64,000 nt of DNA, taken from Pohlia nutans. Lineage: Eukaryota > Streptophyta > Bryopsida > Bryales > Mniaceae. The notes under the pieces are model-generated. The model had not been told where the DNA came from, made no database searches, and saw only the letters and a list, made by a program, of their open reading frames with translations. A program made the translations under genes and the position numbers. Positions 44,197-64,000 of the stretch are shown in pieces (position 1 is the first letter of the stretch; every line of letters begins with the position of its first letter). The stretch covers positions 12,542,001-12,606,000 of the forward strand of contig CM040103.1 of NCBI GenBank assembly GCA_022496805.1, given 5' to 3'.

Positions 44197-47100
44197 ATGG
44201 AGGTTCTTCCGAGAGCTTTTGCAGCAGCTGGTGCAGCACAATGGCAGTACAGTAGTAGCCCAGTGCGCCAATTGCAACAACAAAAAAAAGTTTCTTCTCT
44301 CGCAGCGTCGTCGTCGTCGAGGGTTCCGACGTCCCGGGCCCTGAGCTACGAGGCGCCCGCTGCGCCGGATTCGTTCTACAACGGAGCTGGCGACTTCTTC
44401 ATCGACTTCGATGCCGCGACCGACTTCATGACGGCCAATCCCGTGGCGTTTCTGGCCGGTCTGGCGGCCGTGGCCGTCCCGTTGATCACCTTCACGGTGC
44501 TGGCGAATCCGCAAACGTTCGGGTCCGTGTCGGCCGTGGACGCCTTCGCCAACCTCAATGCCAATGCTGCGGCGCAGCTTCTGGATATCCGTGTGGATGC
44601 CAAAGCCGACGGCTCTCCCAATTTGAAATCCCTCCAGAAGAAACCCGTGCAGGTGGCTTACACGTCGGGCGACGATGATGATGATGATTTCGTTGCCAAA
44701 GTGTTGGCCAAGTTCAAAGATCCCCAGACCACCACTCTCTACATCTTGGACCGGTGAGTCGGGTGCGTTAGGGTTTCACCAGCAGTGAACATTAAGGGAA
44801 AGCAAACACTGAATATAATTCCAAATTTTTGTAAGCAATTCCAAGGGATTCCAATGCACCAATGAACACCTTATTCAGATACTGTACGCAAAAGTTAGAA
44901 GGGCTCAAAGTTGCATTAGGGTTCCATTATCCAGCTTGTAGCAAAATCATGTAGTGAACGTAAGCAAACACTGAGTATAATTCGTATCATTAGTTTGATC
45001 AAATTTTTATTAATTCTTCTTCCAATGCACCGAAGAATGTGTTATTCGGATACTGTACGAGAGTTCAAAGTTGCATTAGGGTTCCATCATCCAGCAAAAT
45101 CATGTAGTGAACATTGAGGTAGATGCAACACTGAGTATACTTCCTCTTAGTAGACTCACCGAATTTCTGTTAGCAACTCCAAAGGGATTCCAATGCACCA
45201 AAGAATACCTTATTCAGATACTGTATATAAGGGTTCAAAGTTGCATTAGGGTTCCATCATTCAGCTTGTAGCAAAATCATGTAAAGTTAGAAGCAACACT
45301 GAATATAATTCCTCTTAGTAGACTCACCAAATTTCTGTTAGCAACTCCATAGGGATTCCAATGCACCAAAGAATACCCTATATGCAAAATTTAGAAGGGT
45401 TCAAAGTTATATTAGGGTTCCGTCATCCAGCTTGTAGCAAAATCATGTTAAGGTAGAAGCAGCACTGAGTATTAATTAGATTGATCAAAGTCTTGTTAGT
45501 GATTGCAAGTGCACTAAAATATGTCTTATTTGAATTGTTCAAAGTTTTATTGATAGATAAACAGGTGATGGTCATTCTCAAAATAGATGTGTGGTTTTCT
45601 TGCAAGATTTTAGGTCTGTGTACCTGTATTCTAGGGCAATGAAAAACCTTGGAGAGAGAGAGCTGAAAATAGCTTCAATTTTGACAAAATTGACGTGTTG
45701 TTTGTGTGTGTAGAATGGACGGAAACTCATTAGCAGTTGCGAAGCTTCTAGCGAACAATGGCTTCGAGGGAGCGTTTGCTATCAAAGGCGGTGTGGAGGG
45801 TCCAAATGGATGGAAGGTGATCCTTTCGCTACATCTGTAAAATGACACTAGCAATACTGCATGTATTGTTGAGCTTGTTGTACCCTTCCTTTACTTCTTT
45901 GGAGACCTCTTGTGCTTTATTGGACTATGGATTAGGTAATGGTAAGGACACGGTTACCAAAAACAATTAGCAAGTTAGTACAAGCTGAGCTGATTGGCGA
46001 TGAGGTAGGTTCTAACTTGCAAATTGTTTTCGATAACCATGGTCTTGCTTAATGACATTTTTACAACCAGAATTTGATCTTTCTAAAATTGGATTTTCGT
46101 ACCTATTGTAAGATCATATCAGTCCAAGTTTTAGACTTCAAAATTCAGCATTGTACAGTACTTTGGTTTGAAGATACGTTTGTGCACTTCATCTTCTAAA
46201 TCAGATTCTTTAAGAAGGGCTAGCATTACGGGTCCTAATCCTCCTCTCGATCATTGAGACTTTACCACATGAGCTTGGCATTAAGTTTTGTCTGAGAACC
46301 CTGGCATTGATTTTGAGCGCGCAGAAAAACGAGTTGCCATGGTTGACGCCTCGGAAAGGATTTAATTTCAATCTTGATGGCTTGAAGGATATTCTTAACG
46401 GCACGGTAAAGCTCCCCAATTTGTGAATGCCGGTTTGCTGCCTCACATTCTATTTTTTTGAGTTTTGTAGGATTGTTGTAAGGAGATACTTCTGGGATAA
46501 AAGGAGGCAGTGCATACGTGCTTTCTCATTTCGGACTTGGGCATTATTGCAGGATACATCTAGCCTTGTGCCAACGACGCTTGGAGTAGCAGCAGCTGCT
46601 GGCATTGGTGTTGCCGTTTTCACTGAGGTCTCTACCTTGCTCTCACTCTCTCTCTTTCTCAAGTGTTGTAGTCCTGCAGATTGATCTTAACATTGATTCC
46701 TAGTCATATCAACCTGCGGGGTGTCAAAGTGCGAGCTTGTGAGGCGAGACCCTGCGACGCGGTTCCTACATGGTGTATCCTGTAATCCATGCTCACAATC
46801 GCAAGACTCTCACCAAAACAATTGGCTTCTACTTGGGAATTGAAATTGCAAGGCACTACCACCTCCCTTCCAGGAGACAGGGGCTACTTACTCGCTCAAA
46901 ATCTCGTTGCAGAAGCGCACGCAACAGCTGGGGCAACTACTTGCACTCTGACACCCCCCTTAGTACTATTTTCCAACACTCATTTTGCACATGTTGACTT
47001 GAGCAGGCAGAATCAGCCCTGCAGTTGTTGGGATCAGCAGCAATCATCCAGATCTTTGTTAGGAAGTTCATGTTTGCAAAGGTAAGTAACAATCTGCCAC

Positions 47101-47853
47101 TAGTTCTTTGTGTCGTCTACTAGCTAAGACTGTCAATGCAGATGCCTGGAAATTAAATGATCAAAACGTGATACACTATATCATTCTAGAGCAGTGTTGA
47201 CCACCCACCCTTCTGCACTATGGTTGACAATAAATCTACTTGCCTACAACAGCACCAACGCTTTCATTCTTGAGCTTAAGATGTGAGAGGATCTGTGCCA
47301 CAGATAGAAAACATCAGAGAATTAGATCATCTTAGATACCCTGATTGTTCTTTGAATTAGTGCAGCTCCTTTCAAGAATGTTGTGGATGTGCAGAAGTAG
47401 TTCTCTTAATTCTCTTTTGTGCTGTGGGTTACGATATTGCAGGACAGAGAAAAAACTATTAAAGACGTTACCACATTCCTAAACACCAAGGTTGCTCCTA
47501 AGGATTTCGCTGACGAATTGAAGGTACCTTCTTGCCTTCTATACCTCTTGTTCTTCAACTAGTTCATGCTTTGTTTGGTGATGCGGAATCGCAACGTTGT
47601 GCCATGTTCAGAAAGTGTGTTCTTGAATGGAAAGGCATCATTCAGGCTTTGGGATTCTGAAGAGTAGTTGGATGAATCAACATTGTAGCATGCAACATTG
47701 TTTTCTGGTGTGTCGATACAGGACGTTGGAAGGGTACTCCTTCCAAAGGATGGCCAAGTGAAAGCAGCGGTTGGAAGTGGAGAAGCAGTGTCAGAGAAGA
47801 AATTGAAAGTTGATTCTGTCACGCCAGAGGCTGTGGGAGGAAAAGTTGCCTAA
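44197..47853 (+). CDS. TROL: thylakoid rhodanese-like protein (TROL/STR4 type), short C-terminus
   Basis: Seven exons: 44197-44753, 45714-45816, 46325-46405, 46553-46627, 47007-47081, 47443-47523 and 47722-47853. Phases close to give 367 aa. In order: a Ser/Ala-rich chloroplast transit peptide, first membrane helix at about 81-103 (NPVAFLAGLAAVAVPLITF), rhodanese domain (SAVDAFANL, AAQLLDIR, TLYILDRMDGNSLAVAKLL, AFAIKGGVEGPNGW), NELPWLTPRKG, then a second hydrophobic region (LGVAAAAGIGVAVFTE, ESALQLLGSAAIIQIFVRK). The catalytic-Cys position in the YILD loop holds Asp, as in TROL, so enzymatic activity is not expected. In Arabidopsis, TROL tethers FNR to thylakoids through a C-terminal ITEP motif after a Pro-rich linker. 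Here the protein ends 40 residues after VAPKDFADELK, with neither the linker nor ITEP. Confidence 0.93.
44795..45560. repeat. minisatellite (about 4.5 units of 155-175 bp) in TROL intron 1
   Basis: Units start near 44800, 44966, 45121, 45290 and 45455. Each contains AACACTGA[GA]TATAATTC, CCAATGCACC[AG]AAGAA, AAAGTTGCATTAGGGTTCC and TAGCAAAATCATGT. It fills most of the 960-bp intron. A related single unit lies at 31950-32154. Confidence 0.9.
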
Positions 47854-49994
47854 TTGGTAGGACCCTCTCCAGTTCTAGAGATGAAGGGGTAGCTTATTAT
47901 GTTTGTACAAAACTAGACAGTTGTTCCAGCTGACCTGTAGCACAGTAAGTTAGACATGTATGCTTCAGCTGCATGACTTTGGCAATTCTAGCATTTGTTT
48001 GTGATCCCAGTATCACGCCTTCTCTCAATAATCTGCTTCTCACGGAACTGTTCATAATTATCCAGGAGGCATTTGTCTCTCAAAGGCGCATGTTGAAACT
48101 ATAGTTGTTCGAAATTTACTCTCTGAAGGTGTGGTCGTTTATCTATATTGTTAAATGAACAGTGTCACGCAATGGTGTCACGACCCGGATGTCACGTTTT
48201 CATCCCTAACTTTCATCCTGTCATGATTCATCCTGATTTAATCATCAAATATGTTACTTTCATTCACCAAGTGTTGGTGTGTTTTGCCAGGGGATCTCTC
48301 CCTATACAACGGGCTCCCCTCTACCGGTAGTACATTCCTATGAGATTAGAGGTTGTGAATCTACTGAATGTTATGGGGCCTGAGGGTGCGTACATGTGCA
48401 ACATTATGTATTAATAAATAGACTAAATGGATTTGCCAATGCTCACAATTGTCTCTTTAGACTTTGACTAGTGTGGTTTTGTACTCATGGCCCACATGTT
48501 CCCCATGTTCACATGTCATCCGCGCTCTCCGTGTACCTATGTGTTCCTTGTGTTTCTCGTGTATCTGTATGTTCCCCATGTTCCAAATGCTTTTGGTGTT
48601 TCTGTGTGTTCCTTATGTTCTCAATGATTTTTCTTTTTCTTTTGCTTATTAGAATAACTTATCCGTAATTAAATACAATTTATGATGACAATTTTTGATT
48701 AAAAATCCATAACCCTAGGTCCAAAAACTACAAAAAAAACTTTTATGCACCCCTATTCGTTGAGAGCTTTCCAACAATGCCTAGAATGACATCAAAATCC
48801 CATATTCTATTTTTCATAATTTAATTCACGTTATAGTGATAAGCTTTGCTTAAAAATCCATAACTTTCATAGTGTGTAGGTCCCAGTGTAGGTCCAAACG
48901 TCACAAACCAAACTCCGTACACTATCCCCCTTTGTCTTGAGAGTTTTCCAACGATACCAAAAATGTGGCCGGTGGACGCACGGTTAGAGAGATCTCAAGG
49001 TAAAAAAACAAACAAACAACCTTCCTTAGTGTATAGATTTCGTGGTGGCAAAAAATTTGCAGGGAGCTTGCATGAGTGCGTGCATCATTGTGAGTTATAT
49101 AATAGATTTGTATCTAAAGTAGAATATTTCAACTTGCCAACAAACGCACTCTTTAACTGCTACAAGTCCCAAACATCTAGCAACTGGATCAAGGATAGAT
49201 TCAAAGCCTTGTAACGTTCTCACAACATCACATGGCTTCATCCAAGTTACCTTTGCAAGCCTATTAAATTCTATACCAATCAAAGTAAATCTCTTGTAAT
49301 GGGAAGATGATAATATTGGAGAGGCGTCCAAATGCAAATATGTCAAAATTATTGAATAGATTTTATGCTTGCAATGGTCCTCTCATGTACACCTCATGTA
49401 CATTTAAGCCATGAAAATATTTATTTTTGAGGCTAGCATCTACTTGTGGCTAGCATCTACTTGTGTTCAAAGGGTCGGTACATTACATTTAGGGGTGAAC
49501 CCCAAATTACCGCAAATTCATAACCCTAGATTGATATTCTCGAGTGAGTTGATACCACGATTGACAACTCCCGGTAACCCCTGATTGATAACCCCCACTG
49601 TAAACCCCCGTTGATACCCGGATTGATAACCCGAGCACTGTAACTCCCAGATTCATCTGCCCCCAGATATCACAGATTCTCAGCCAGTGGAAAGGGTATG
49701 AAGGAAGGGGATCTATGGAGAGTCGCCACTTGCCCGGCATCTCGTGCCTCGTTTGAAGCCAATTTCCGCTGTCCGTCGCATTTCGTGATTCCAATTTTTT
49801 GGAAATTTGAGTGGATCCGTAAGGTCCGGCGTCCGATTCTGCTCCTGCTCGTCATTTCGGTATAATTTTTGATCATTTTCGTCCGGTGATTGCGTTTCTG
49901 CGTTTTTCAGGGTTTGGTGAAGTGTTTTTTCGATTGATTCTTCCATTTTCTGGAGTTTTGAGTCTGTTTTCCCCTGTCGTGTAGGAGCGTCACC
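47854..49994. other. intergenic region with short repeats
   Basis: No gene recognised. Two diverged copies of a roughly 170-bp unit (AAAAATCCATAAC, GAGAG(C/T)TTTCCAAC) lie at 48690-48960. GGCTAGCATCTACTTGT is doubled at 49431-49464. ATTGATAACCC-type repeats occur at 49550-49640. The last 250 bases are the upstream region of V-ATPase subunit G. Confidence 0.55.
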
Positions 49995-51080
49995 ATGAGT
50001 TCTTCCGACAGGGGAGGCATTCAGGCCCTTCTTGCCGCGGAGCAGGATGCGCAACAAATTGTGGCCAACGCTCGAGCTGCCAAGACTGCACGGTAAGTAC
50101 GCTGAAATTTTGGTGAAAAAAAACGTTTCAATCTGATTTTCTTTTCCTTAAGTAGCCGATGGGATACTTCATCCATATTTTCCATCCATATTTTCCTTGT
50201 AGCGTATACTGGTGCGTATGATCGAAAAATGTATGTATAGATTTGTTCTGCGCTAAGCGTGGCCGATCGGCTATTCGATATCTTGCGCCTAGTGTAGAAA
50301 AAGTGAACCGAATCATTTTTTTGCTCCTAAGTTTAAGTCTTCTGCTGTCGGGAAGGGATTACGCGGCAACAATTAGGATATTGTAGTGCTGATAATCCGT
50401 TCTCCTTTGCGAAATGCAAACCTGAACCTGCAATCATCTATTCAGTGCAATGGCAGAGAATCTAAGATCATCTTAGTCGCTTCAAACGCTTATTTTTATT
50501 TCTAATATTCTGCTCCTGGTAATCATGCTCAGCTTTTCTCTGGATTATTGATGTAGCCAGTAGGTTTGCATTAGAGCAGCTCTCGGTAAATAGTCGAGCA
50601 AAAGCAGCCAGGATCCTGTCTTTAGAAAAATCAACCGGTTCCTCTTGAATCTATTTTGGCTGTTGCAGCTATTTCATACTACAATTAAAAAAATTCCATG
50701 GACTCCTCTCGGTGATCCTGAGGTTTGGAAAATCAACCAGCCATTTTAGAAAATCAACTGGATCATTTTACACTAGCTGGCGGTATTTCCCGAGCCTTGC
50801 TAATCATTAAAGGCTTGCAGTTTTAATGAACGTTGTTTCTGTTTTCAGACTGAGGCAAGCCAAGGAAGAAGCCGAGCGGGAAGTGGCACAATACAGAGCT
50901 CAACGAGAGGCTGAGTTCCGGAAGAAGCTGTCGGACACCAGCGGTGACTCCGGTGCAAACGTGAAGCGCCTGGAAGCCGAGACTGATGAGAAGATCAAGC
51001 GCCTCAGCGCTGAAGCTGCCAAAGTGGCCCCTGAGGTGACAGCCCTCTTAATGAAGTATGTGATCACAGTCAGGAATTAG
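49995..51080 (+). CDS. VHA-G: V-type proton ATPase subunit G
   Basis: Two exons, 49995-50092 and 50849-51080, joined within an Arg codon; 109 aa. The sequence follows the family from end to end: GGIQALLAAEQDAQQIVANA, RLRQAKEEAEREVAQYRAQR, EAEFRKKLSDTSGDSGANVK, RLEAETDEKI, then a C-terminus ending TVRN. Subunit G pairs with subunit E to form the peripheral stalk of the V1 sector, which holds the catalytic head during rotation. It is a long helical, soluble protein with no membrane segment. Length is normal (about 110 aa), and the single intron after the KTAR segment splits an Arg codon. Confidence 0.97.
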
Positions 51081-52477
51081 GGTATATGAGCTGCCCCTTG
51101 CTTGCTTGGAAGGAAAACAAAGAGACCATTTACATGTGTACGAATTATTTGAACCTGACTGGTATCTTGTGTAAATAAAAGTGCTGTGATCGCTTGTGAT
51201 CTGCAGTCAAGTTACAGCGGAGATCACCAAAACTTGCAAGAGGTTTCTGATAATGATTTTCTTAGGAGGTTTTTCAGATGCATGTAGCTCTATCGATAAC
51301 ACTATGGAAAACCTTAAGAACTTTTTGTATGTCATTGAGCACCGATCACAAGGTGCTCTTAAAATAAGAAAGGATTTGGTACATTGATCAAGATTGGAAT
51401 ACATACATTGATGGAGATTGGAATACATACATTGATGGAACATGAACAACAAAACACAATCCCAAAATAAATATAAGATAACAAACTTTCAAATATAAGA
51501 AATATCGCATAGTACATGTGTTGTATTTGTAAGTATTTGCTATATTTTGAGGTATTTGCAATATTTTGGTGTTTTGTACATAGGTATTTGGATATTTAAG
51601 AAAGTCAAATTTCAAATTTTTTGTTTGCATCATCTGCATAATCAAAAGTTACACTTTTGATTTCAGACACTGAACTAAGATAATTCACAGATTTTACAAC
51701 ATTTTTTGGTGACCTAGTGATCACTTACTGATTACTGATTAATCGTCTTTCCAAGCCCCATGGGCTTGATTCCAATTGCCCACTGATATATGCTTGTTGT
51801 AGATTTCAAAAAATTCCCAATATGATGGAAAAGTCTCAACAAAACAAATATTGTCATCAAAGCTTTACAATTTGCGTACTTGAAGTATTACATTGTAAGA
51901 TTTGTAATTTTTCATAGATAGTCATCAACATTATGGAGGTATTGACAAAAATTTCAATATGATTGGAAGATACTTGAAATATTTACAAATTTTGTCATGC
52001 AAACAAGATACAAATTCATATTGACAAATTTAATATCAAAATTTATATTTAAGGTAGATAAAAGTTATGCTTACAAAGTTATTTTTTAAAAAAGCCCTTT
52101 GTATTTTGGACACTCAAATTAAAAATTTCTTGACAATGTAAAATCTTCAAATGAAGTTTATTGTCTCTGCCCACTGGGGAAACGCTTTGTTTTTGAGGAG
52201 TTACCAAGAGTTACGTGCCTGAACAGTAAAATGAAGCCATAAAAGTAAATATGGGATTAATACTAATGCAGAGACTCCGCAACTAGCTACTTGTTCTCCA
52301 ATCCCAACATTCAAAAGATGTATCGTAACTCAACTAAAACATCTAACAAAAACACCAACGCCAACGAAGCCAAAACACTTATATTTTGGAGATTCAACCA
52401 ATAACCCTCCAAAAAATGGATGGTTAGTCCCTTAGTGGTTAATATCCAAACATCAGTGAGTCAATCAGAGAGCGTTA
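51081..52477. other. AT-rich intergenic region
   Basis: No gene recognised. A 24-bp unit GATTGGAATACATACATTGATG is doubled at about 51393-51440. Confidence 0.5.
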
Positions 52478-52481
52478 TTAA

Positions 52482-53019
52482 CTCTTTCAGGCGCCTACAT
52501 CCAATATTTGGACGCTGAACAAATTTTGACTGTTCGAATTCAATCCAAACTGGATAGTTTTCATCCACCAAATTTTTTCATGATTCTTGTGCAAGTTGTC
52601 TATCCTTTGAACGATTTTGATTTTCAAAACAGGTTATTATGATTTTTGGAAAAACAACACAACTGGTTTATGTCAAGTTTCATTCTTAGTTCAAAAGTGA
52701 GACCTTAAAGATGATTTTTCAAAATAAGTAGAATCGAATAATAGAAACCATACCATCTCATAGTGCATGTTATTCCAATTTCATCACAATTTTATTTTTT
52801 TCAATTCCGTTAATTCATGATTTTTAATTGATTTTCAAAAGAAAACCTTGCAGAATCAATAAAAAATATTAAAGAAATATGTGATAAATCCAACCGTACA
52901 TATGTGATCTTCACATTGACATTTACAACTTTTCTTTGTACATCAACTCCATTTTCGGCTTTCATCAAACATTTTATAACGAATTTTTGAAAACAGTGTT
53001 GAACTGGGACGTTAAAGGG
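52482..53019. mobile_element. possible TTAA-flanked element (538 bp)
   Basis: TTAA at 52478-52481 and 53020-53023. The ends CTCTTTCAGGCGCC and (inverted) CCCTTTAACGTCCC agree only partly, so this may be an old member of the TTAA-flanked group. Confidence 0.45.
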
Positions 53020-53342
53020 TTAAGATGCACATAAATTCTGGTTTAGTGCGCTTTACATTGCAAAAAAAAGCCCCCCAAAAAACTAATCATCCGCTGAAAT
53101 CCCTGAAAGTATCAGACTACGTCACTTCATGCTCACATGTCTAGAAATGCTTGGACATAATGAGAGGAGGTAACCCAAGCTTGAATCGACATAGTCAACC
53201 AAAATCGATGGCAGAGTGAGAAGATGTCCATGAGCTGAGGAACTCAAGTCTCAGTCTAAACCATCAACAAAAAATCTATTTACAGTTTGAGGTCCTGATC
53301 TCCCCAAAAACTCAAAACCTGAGTTTGACCCTCAGCAGAGAA

Positions 53343-61475
<8,133 letters not shown>

Positions 61476-61896
61476 TGCTGCTCAAACGCTTTTCCCCCTT
61501 TTTCACCTTCTTCCGTTCAGTTTTCTTCAGGTTCTCAGCCAAACCACCGCGTTGATGGTCTCACAAGGAAATCATTTCTTCGAAAACAGCAAATGCAAAA
61601 AAAAAAACCAGATGCAAGGAGCTTAAACCCAGAGCTGTCTTCCTTCCCCTTCCTGGCTACGGGTATATTAGGGTTTTGCCGCAAAACAGTTCTTCACCTT
61701 CACCATGAAGCAAAAGAGAGTACTGTAGTATTGTACTGTATTCAGTAAATACACATTCTACATAGAAAACGTCATCACCGACACGAGAACTCCATGCAGG
61801 GATCGTGCTATAAACCGGTACAGTGACAACATGTGGTAATCACTTAGAGCATCACCACCCATGGCCTGCATCCCAACTCTGCAAACAGCAGTTTAA
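61476..61896. promoter_or_regulatory. upstream region of PARP1
   Basis: A 5' flank of PARP1 on the minus strand. It includes a T/C-rich strand asymmetry directly before the start (61490-61530) and AGGGTTTTG (61670-61678). No specific element can be assigned. Confidence 0.35.
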
Positions 61897-62121
61897 CCCT
61901 TAAACGTCCCATGGGGATAGTATATACGTTGTCATATAATTGAGATTTACTACCGACAAGAAACTCTAAATTGGGATCTTAATAGCTCACTGGAACCGCA
62001 TTGATCTAAATTTCAACTTCTCTTTTGAACTCAAACTCATTAAAAGTATGAATCCATTCCAAATACAACCAAAATACATTGTATTCTGCTGGTCGCAACG
62101 GCACGTTCAGACCTTTAGGGG
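61897..62121. mobile_element. TTAA MITE family Y, copy 2
   Basis: TTAA at 61893-61896 and 62122-62125. Termini CCCTTAAACGTCCC and (inverted) CCCCTAAAGGTC. Interior GAACCGCATTGATCTAAATT is shared with copy 1. Confidence 0.87.
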
Positions 62122-62130
62122 TTAAGGCTG

Positions 62131-62340
62131 ATTGTCCTAAAACCACCAACTTAAGCAATATGGCCTATTTTTGGCAGTGCTAAATTTGAAAAAATATATG
62201 ACCGCATTTGAAATAGGTTTTGATGAGGATTGCAAAAATTTGCAACATCTAATTTGTGGGTGTTTGTCAACTTTATACAAAACTCCAAAGTAAACAGTAA
62301 CCTTTGATCCAAGTGATCCAAGGTTAACTGTTAAAATGCC
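62131..62340. repeat. dispersed repeat, second copy of 22945-23120
   Basis: Shares ACCAACTTAAGCAAT, GGCCTATTTTTGGCAGTGCT and AGGTTTTGATGAGGATTGCA with 22945-23120 in the same order. Confidence 0.85.
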
Positions 62341-62995
62341 AAGAGGGTTCTTAGAGGGTAGTCTGAAAAACATCTCCAAAATTTTACAACAATTACTCTA
62401 AAAAATAATAATAAATGAATAACCGCTAGCTTGTTGTCGGCATTAACTAATAAGCGTTGATGGCCAGTGTTTTTACTATATTATTTCATAAAAGTAATGC
62501 TTTGTCTCTCTAAAGAATTGTTGCCTAATCAAAACTCCCTCTTCCCCCAATTCCTTCATTTGATTGTGGATTTGATTGTGAATTGTTTCACAATTGTTTA
62601 ATTTAGGTGCAAGTTGGGAATTTAGCCTTGCTTTTTCATCGCCTTTCTGCTCGCCTTTTCGAAGCACCAATCCATTTCAATTTTGGTTGAGAAAATCCAC
62701 TATTTACTCTCTTATTCTCTTATAAACAAGCTCGTGGGGCTTTCTTTGACTTTTAAAGGTTCAACAATTTTTAGATTCAACTTCGTTAGGTGAAGTTTTA
62801 ATGAAATTTCTCGTTAACAAACAAGTTTTAAGGAACTTCGGGGGACCAAAGTCTCATGCAAGTTCTACATTTCAAATGAGCTTTTTTAGAAAAAAAAAAA
62901 TGATACCTAAGTTGTTATAAAGTATAGAGGGTTCTCAAGCCCTCGACCTTCTTCCTAACCAATCAAATTTGTTCATGTTCAAGTTCATGAAAGTG
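62341..62995. other. AT-rich intergenic region
   Basis: No gene or repeat recognised. Confidence 0.5.
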
Positions 62996-62997
62996 TA

Positions 62998-63932
62998 CAG
63001 TACCCTGTAACAAGTGTTGCAACACACTCTGTTTTTTCACTTAAAACATATCCCATGGCCTGATTTAGAATGATGGTGTTGGCATGATAATCATCACATC
63101 TCCATGAGATTTTTTGCATCATGGAAGGTGTTCCAGTTACCTTCATACACCATGCATTTTCTAAATATAAAGAGGCATCCATTGCCATGTGTCTACCAAA
63201 ATTGCCATCATGTTTAAAAATCTTGGAAAAGGGTACCCTTCTTAATGTGATCACTTCTTCTCTGGGATATCAGATTTTCAGTATGTTTGAGCTTGGGAGG
63301 GTCCAGAGATACACATACTTGTTTGCAAGGCATCTTGATGGTACACATTTCTTAAAAAAATTGTGTGCAACAAGTCCTGTTTGTCAAACATATCGTTTCT
63401 GTGTTGTTGTTAGGACCTTTTTTTATCATAGAGTGAGTAAGACATATTGTAAATTTCATATTATATTAGGCTTCTATACTACTATAGCTTTGAAATGATA
63501 CCTTATTTGACTTTATTTGATCAAATTTTGATTTAATATATGAGTATGATTTCCTTAGCCTAGAATATGAATGAATGGAGACTATGAAAATACTTTAGAG
63601 CCACATAGAGGAGAATTTTACCTACATAGTGTGCATCTTTGTAATACCAAGAATGTGAACAATGATATATCCTATAAATTGGTGCAATCAAATTTTAAAA
63701 AATCATCATATATATTTCTCGGTTAATTTTTTTGAAATTAAGTGAATAAGATAAAGTAATTCACCAAAAATAGAGATTTCATTTTTTGACATTGACATTT
63801 TACGAACACGTGAAGGGTCCGTAACACAAAAGATTTAATAGGATAAATTTGATAAAATCCTCCCATATTGAAAATGAATGAGAGAATTTCAAGAGTTCAC
63901 AAAATGGTTGCAAGACATGTTGGAGGGTACTG
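62998..63932 (+). mobile_element. internally deleted Tc1-like element
   Basis: It has the same ends as 32157-34178, with TA at 62996-62997 and 63933-63934. The left 430 bp and right 500 bp are nearly identical to the larger element, but about 1.1 kb, including almost the whole transposase, is missing. The junction is near 63425-63431. It is a non-autonomous derivative of 935 bp. Confidence 0.92.
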
Positions 63933-64000
63933 TACATCACTTCATAACCGAGTACAAGACAAATTGTACCGTATCACTATAGCTAGAATGCCACTCTACG

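Noticed and set aside
63121..63498. Plus-strand frame of 125 codons near the window end
   Set aside because: It lies in the 5' arm of the deleted Tc1-like element and shows no known domain; the frame is not kept in the larger copy.

Overview
This window is nuclear DNA of a land plant. Every intact host gene with introns follows GT-AG rules with plant-like introns of about 0.1 to 1.2 kb. Several families are plant-specific: AWPM-19, the thylakoid rhodanese TROL and an LRR-VIII-1 receptor kinase. I cannot name the species. A seed-free plant such as a bryophyte is a reasonable guess, because the TROL homologue lacks the seed-plant C-terminal tail and an unusual DD34E Tc1 transposon is present, but this is inference.

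Layout. 0-7 kb: the end of a 2H-phosphoesterase (LigT-like) gene, a convergent AWPM-19 membrane-protein gene (minus), and a 12-exon casein-kinase-1-like gene whose catalytic loop reads HRG instead of HRD. 7-11.6 kb: AT-rich intergenic DNA with a near-perfect hairpin and a tandem duplication. 11.6-20.2 kb: a complete 20-exon LRR-VIII-1 receptor kinase (958 aa). 20.7-22.1 kb: a small acidic two-exon protein of unknown function (minus). 22.7-43.7 kb: a repeat-rich island with a SINE, a gag-like remnant, a broken family of SIN3-type paired amphipathic helix (PAH) copies, a Tc1-like transposon, a tandem segmental duplication, CACTA-type MITEs and TTAA-flanked elements. 44.2-47.9 kb: TROL (367 aa), with a minisatellite before it and another in its first intron. 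50-51.1 kb: V-ATPase subunit G. 53.3-61.5 kb: a complete 22-exon PARP1 (minus, 1034 aa) with TTAA-flanked MITEs in its introns. 63-63.9 kb: an internally deleted copy of the Tc1-like element.

The genes are unrelated housekeeping or signalling loci, with no cluster logic. The unusual material is the mobile-element biology: the stop codon of a surviving PAH1 protein lies inside a CACTA MITE; a duplicated segment holds the empty site of a TTAA element; and a Tc1 element coexists with its deletion derivative. I assembled the exon structures by hand, and reading phase closes exactly across every junction of the six spliced genes.
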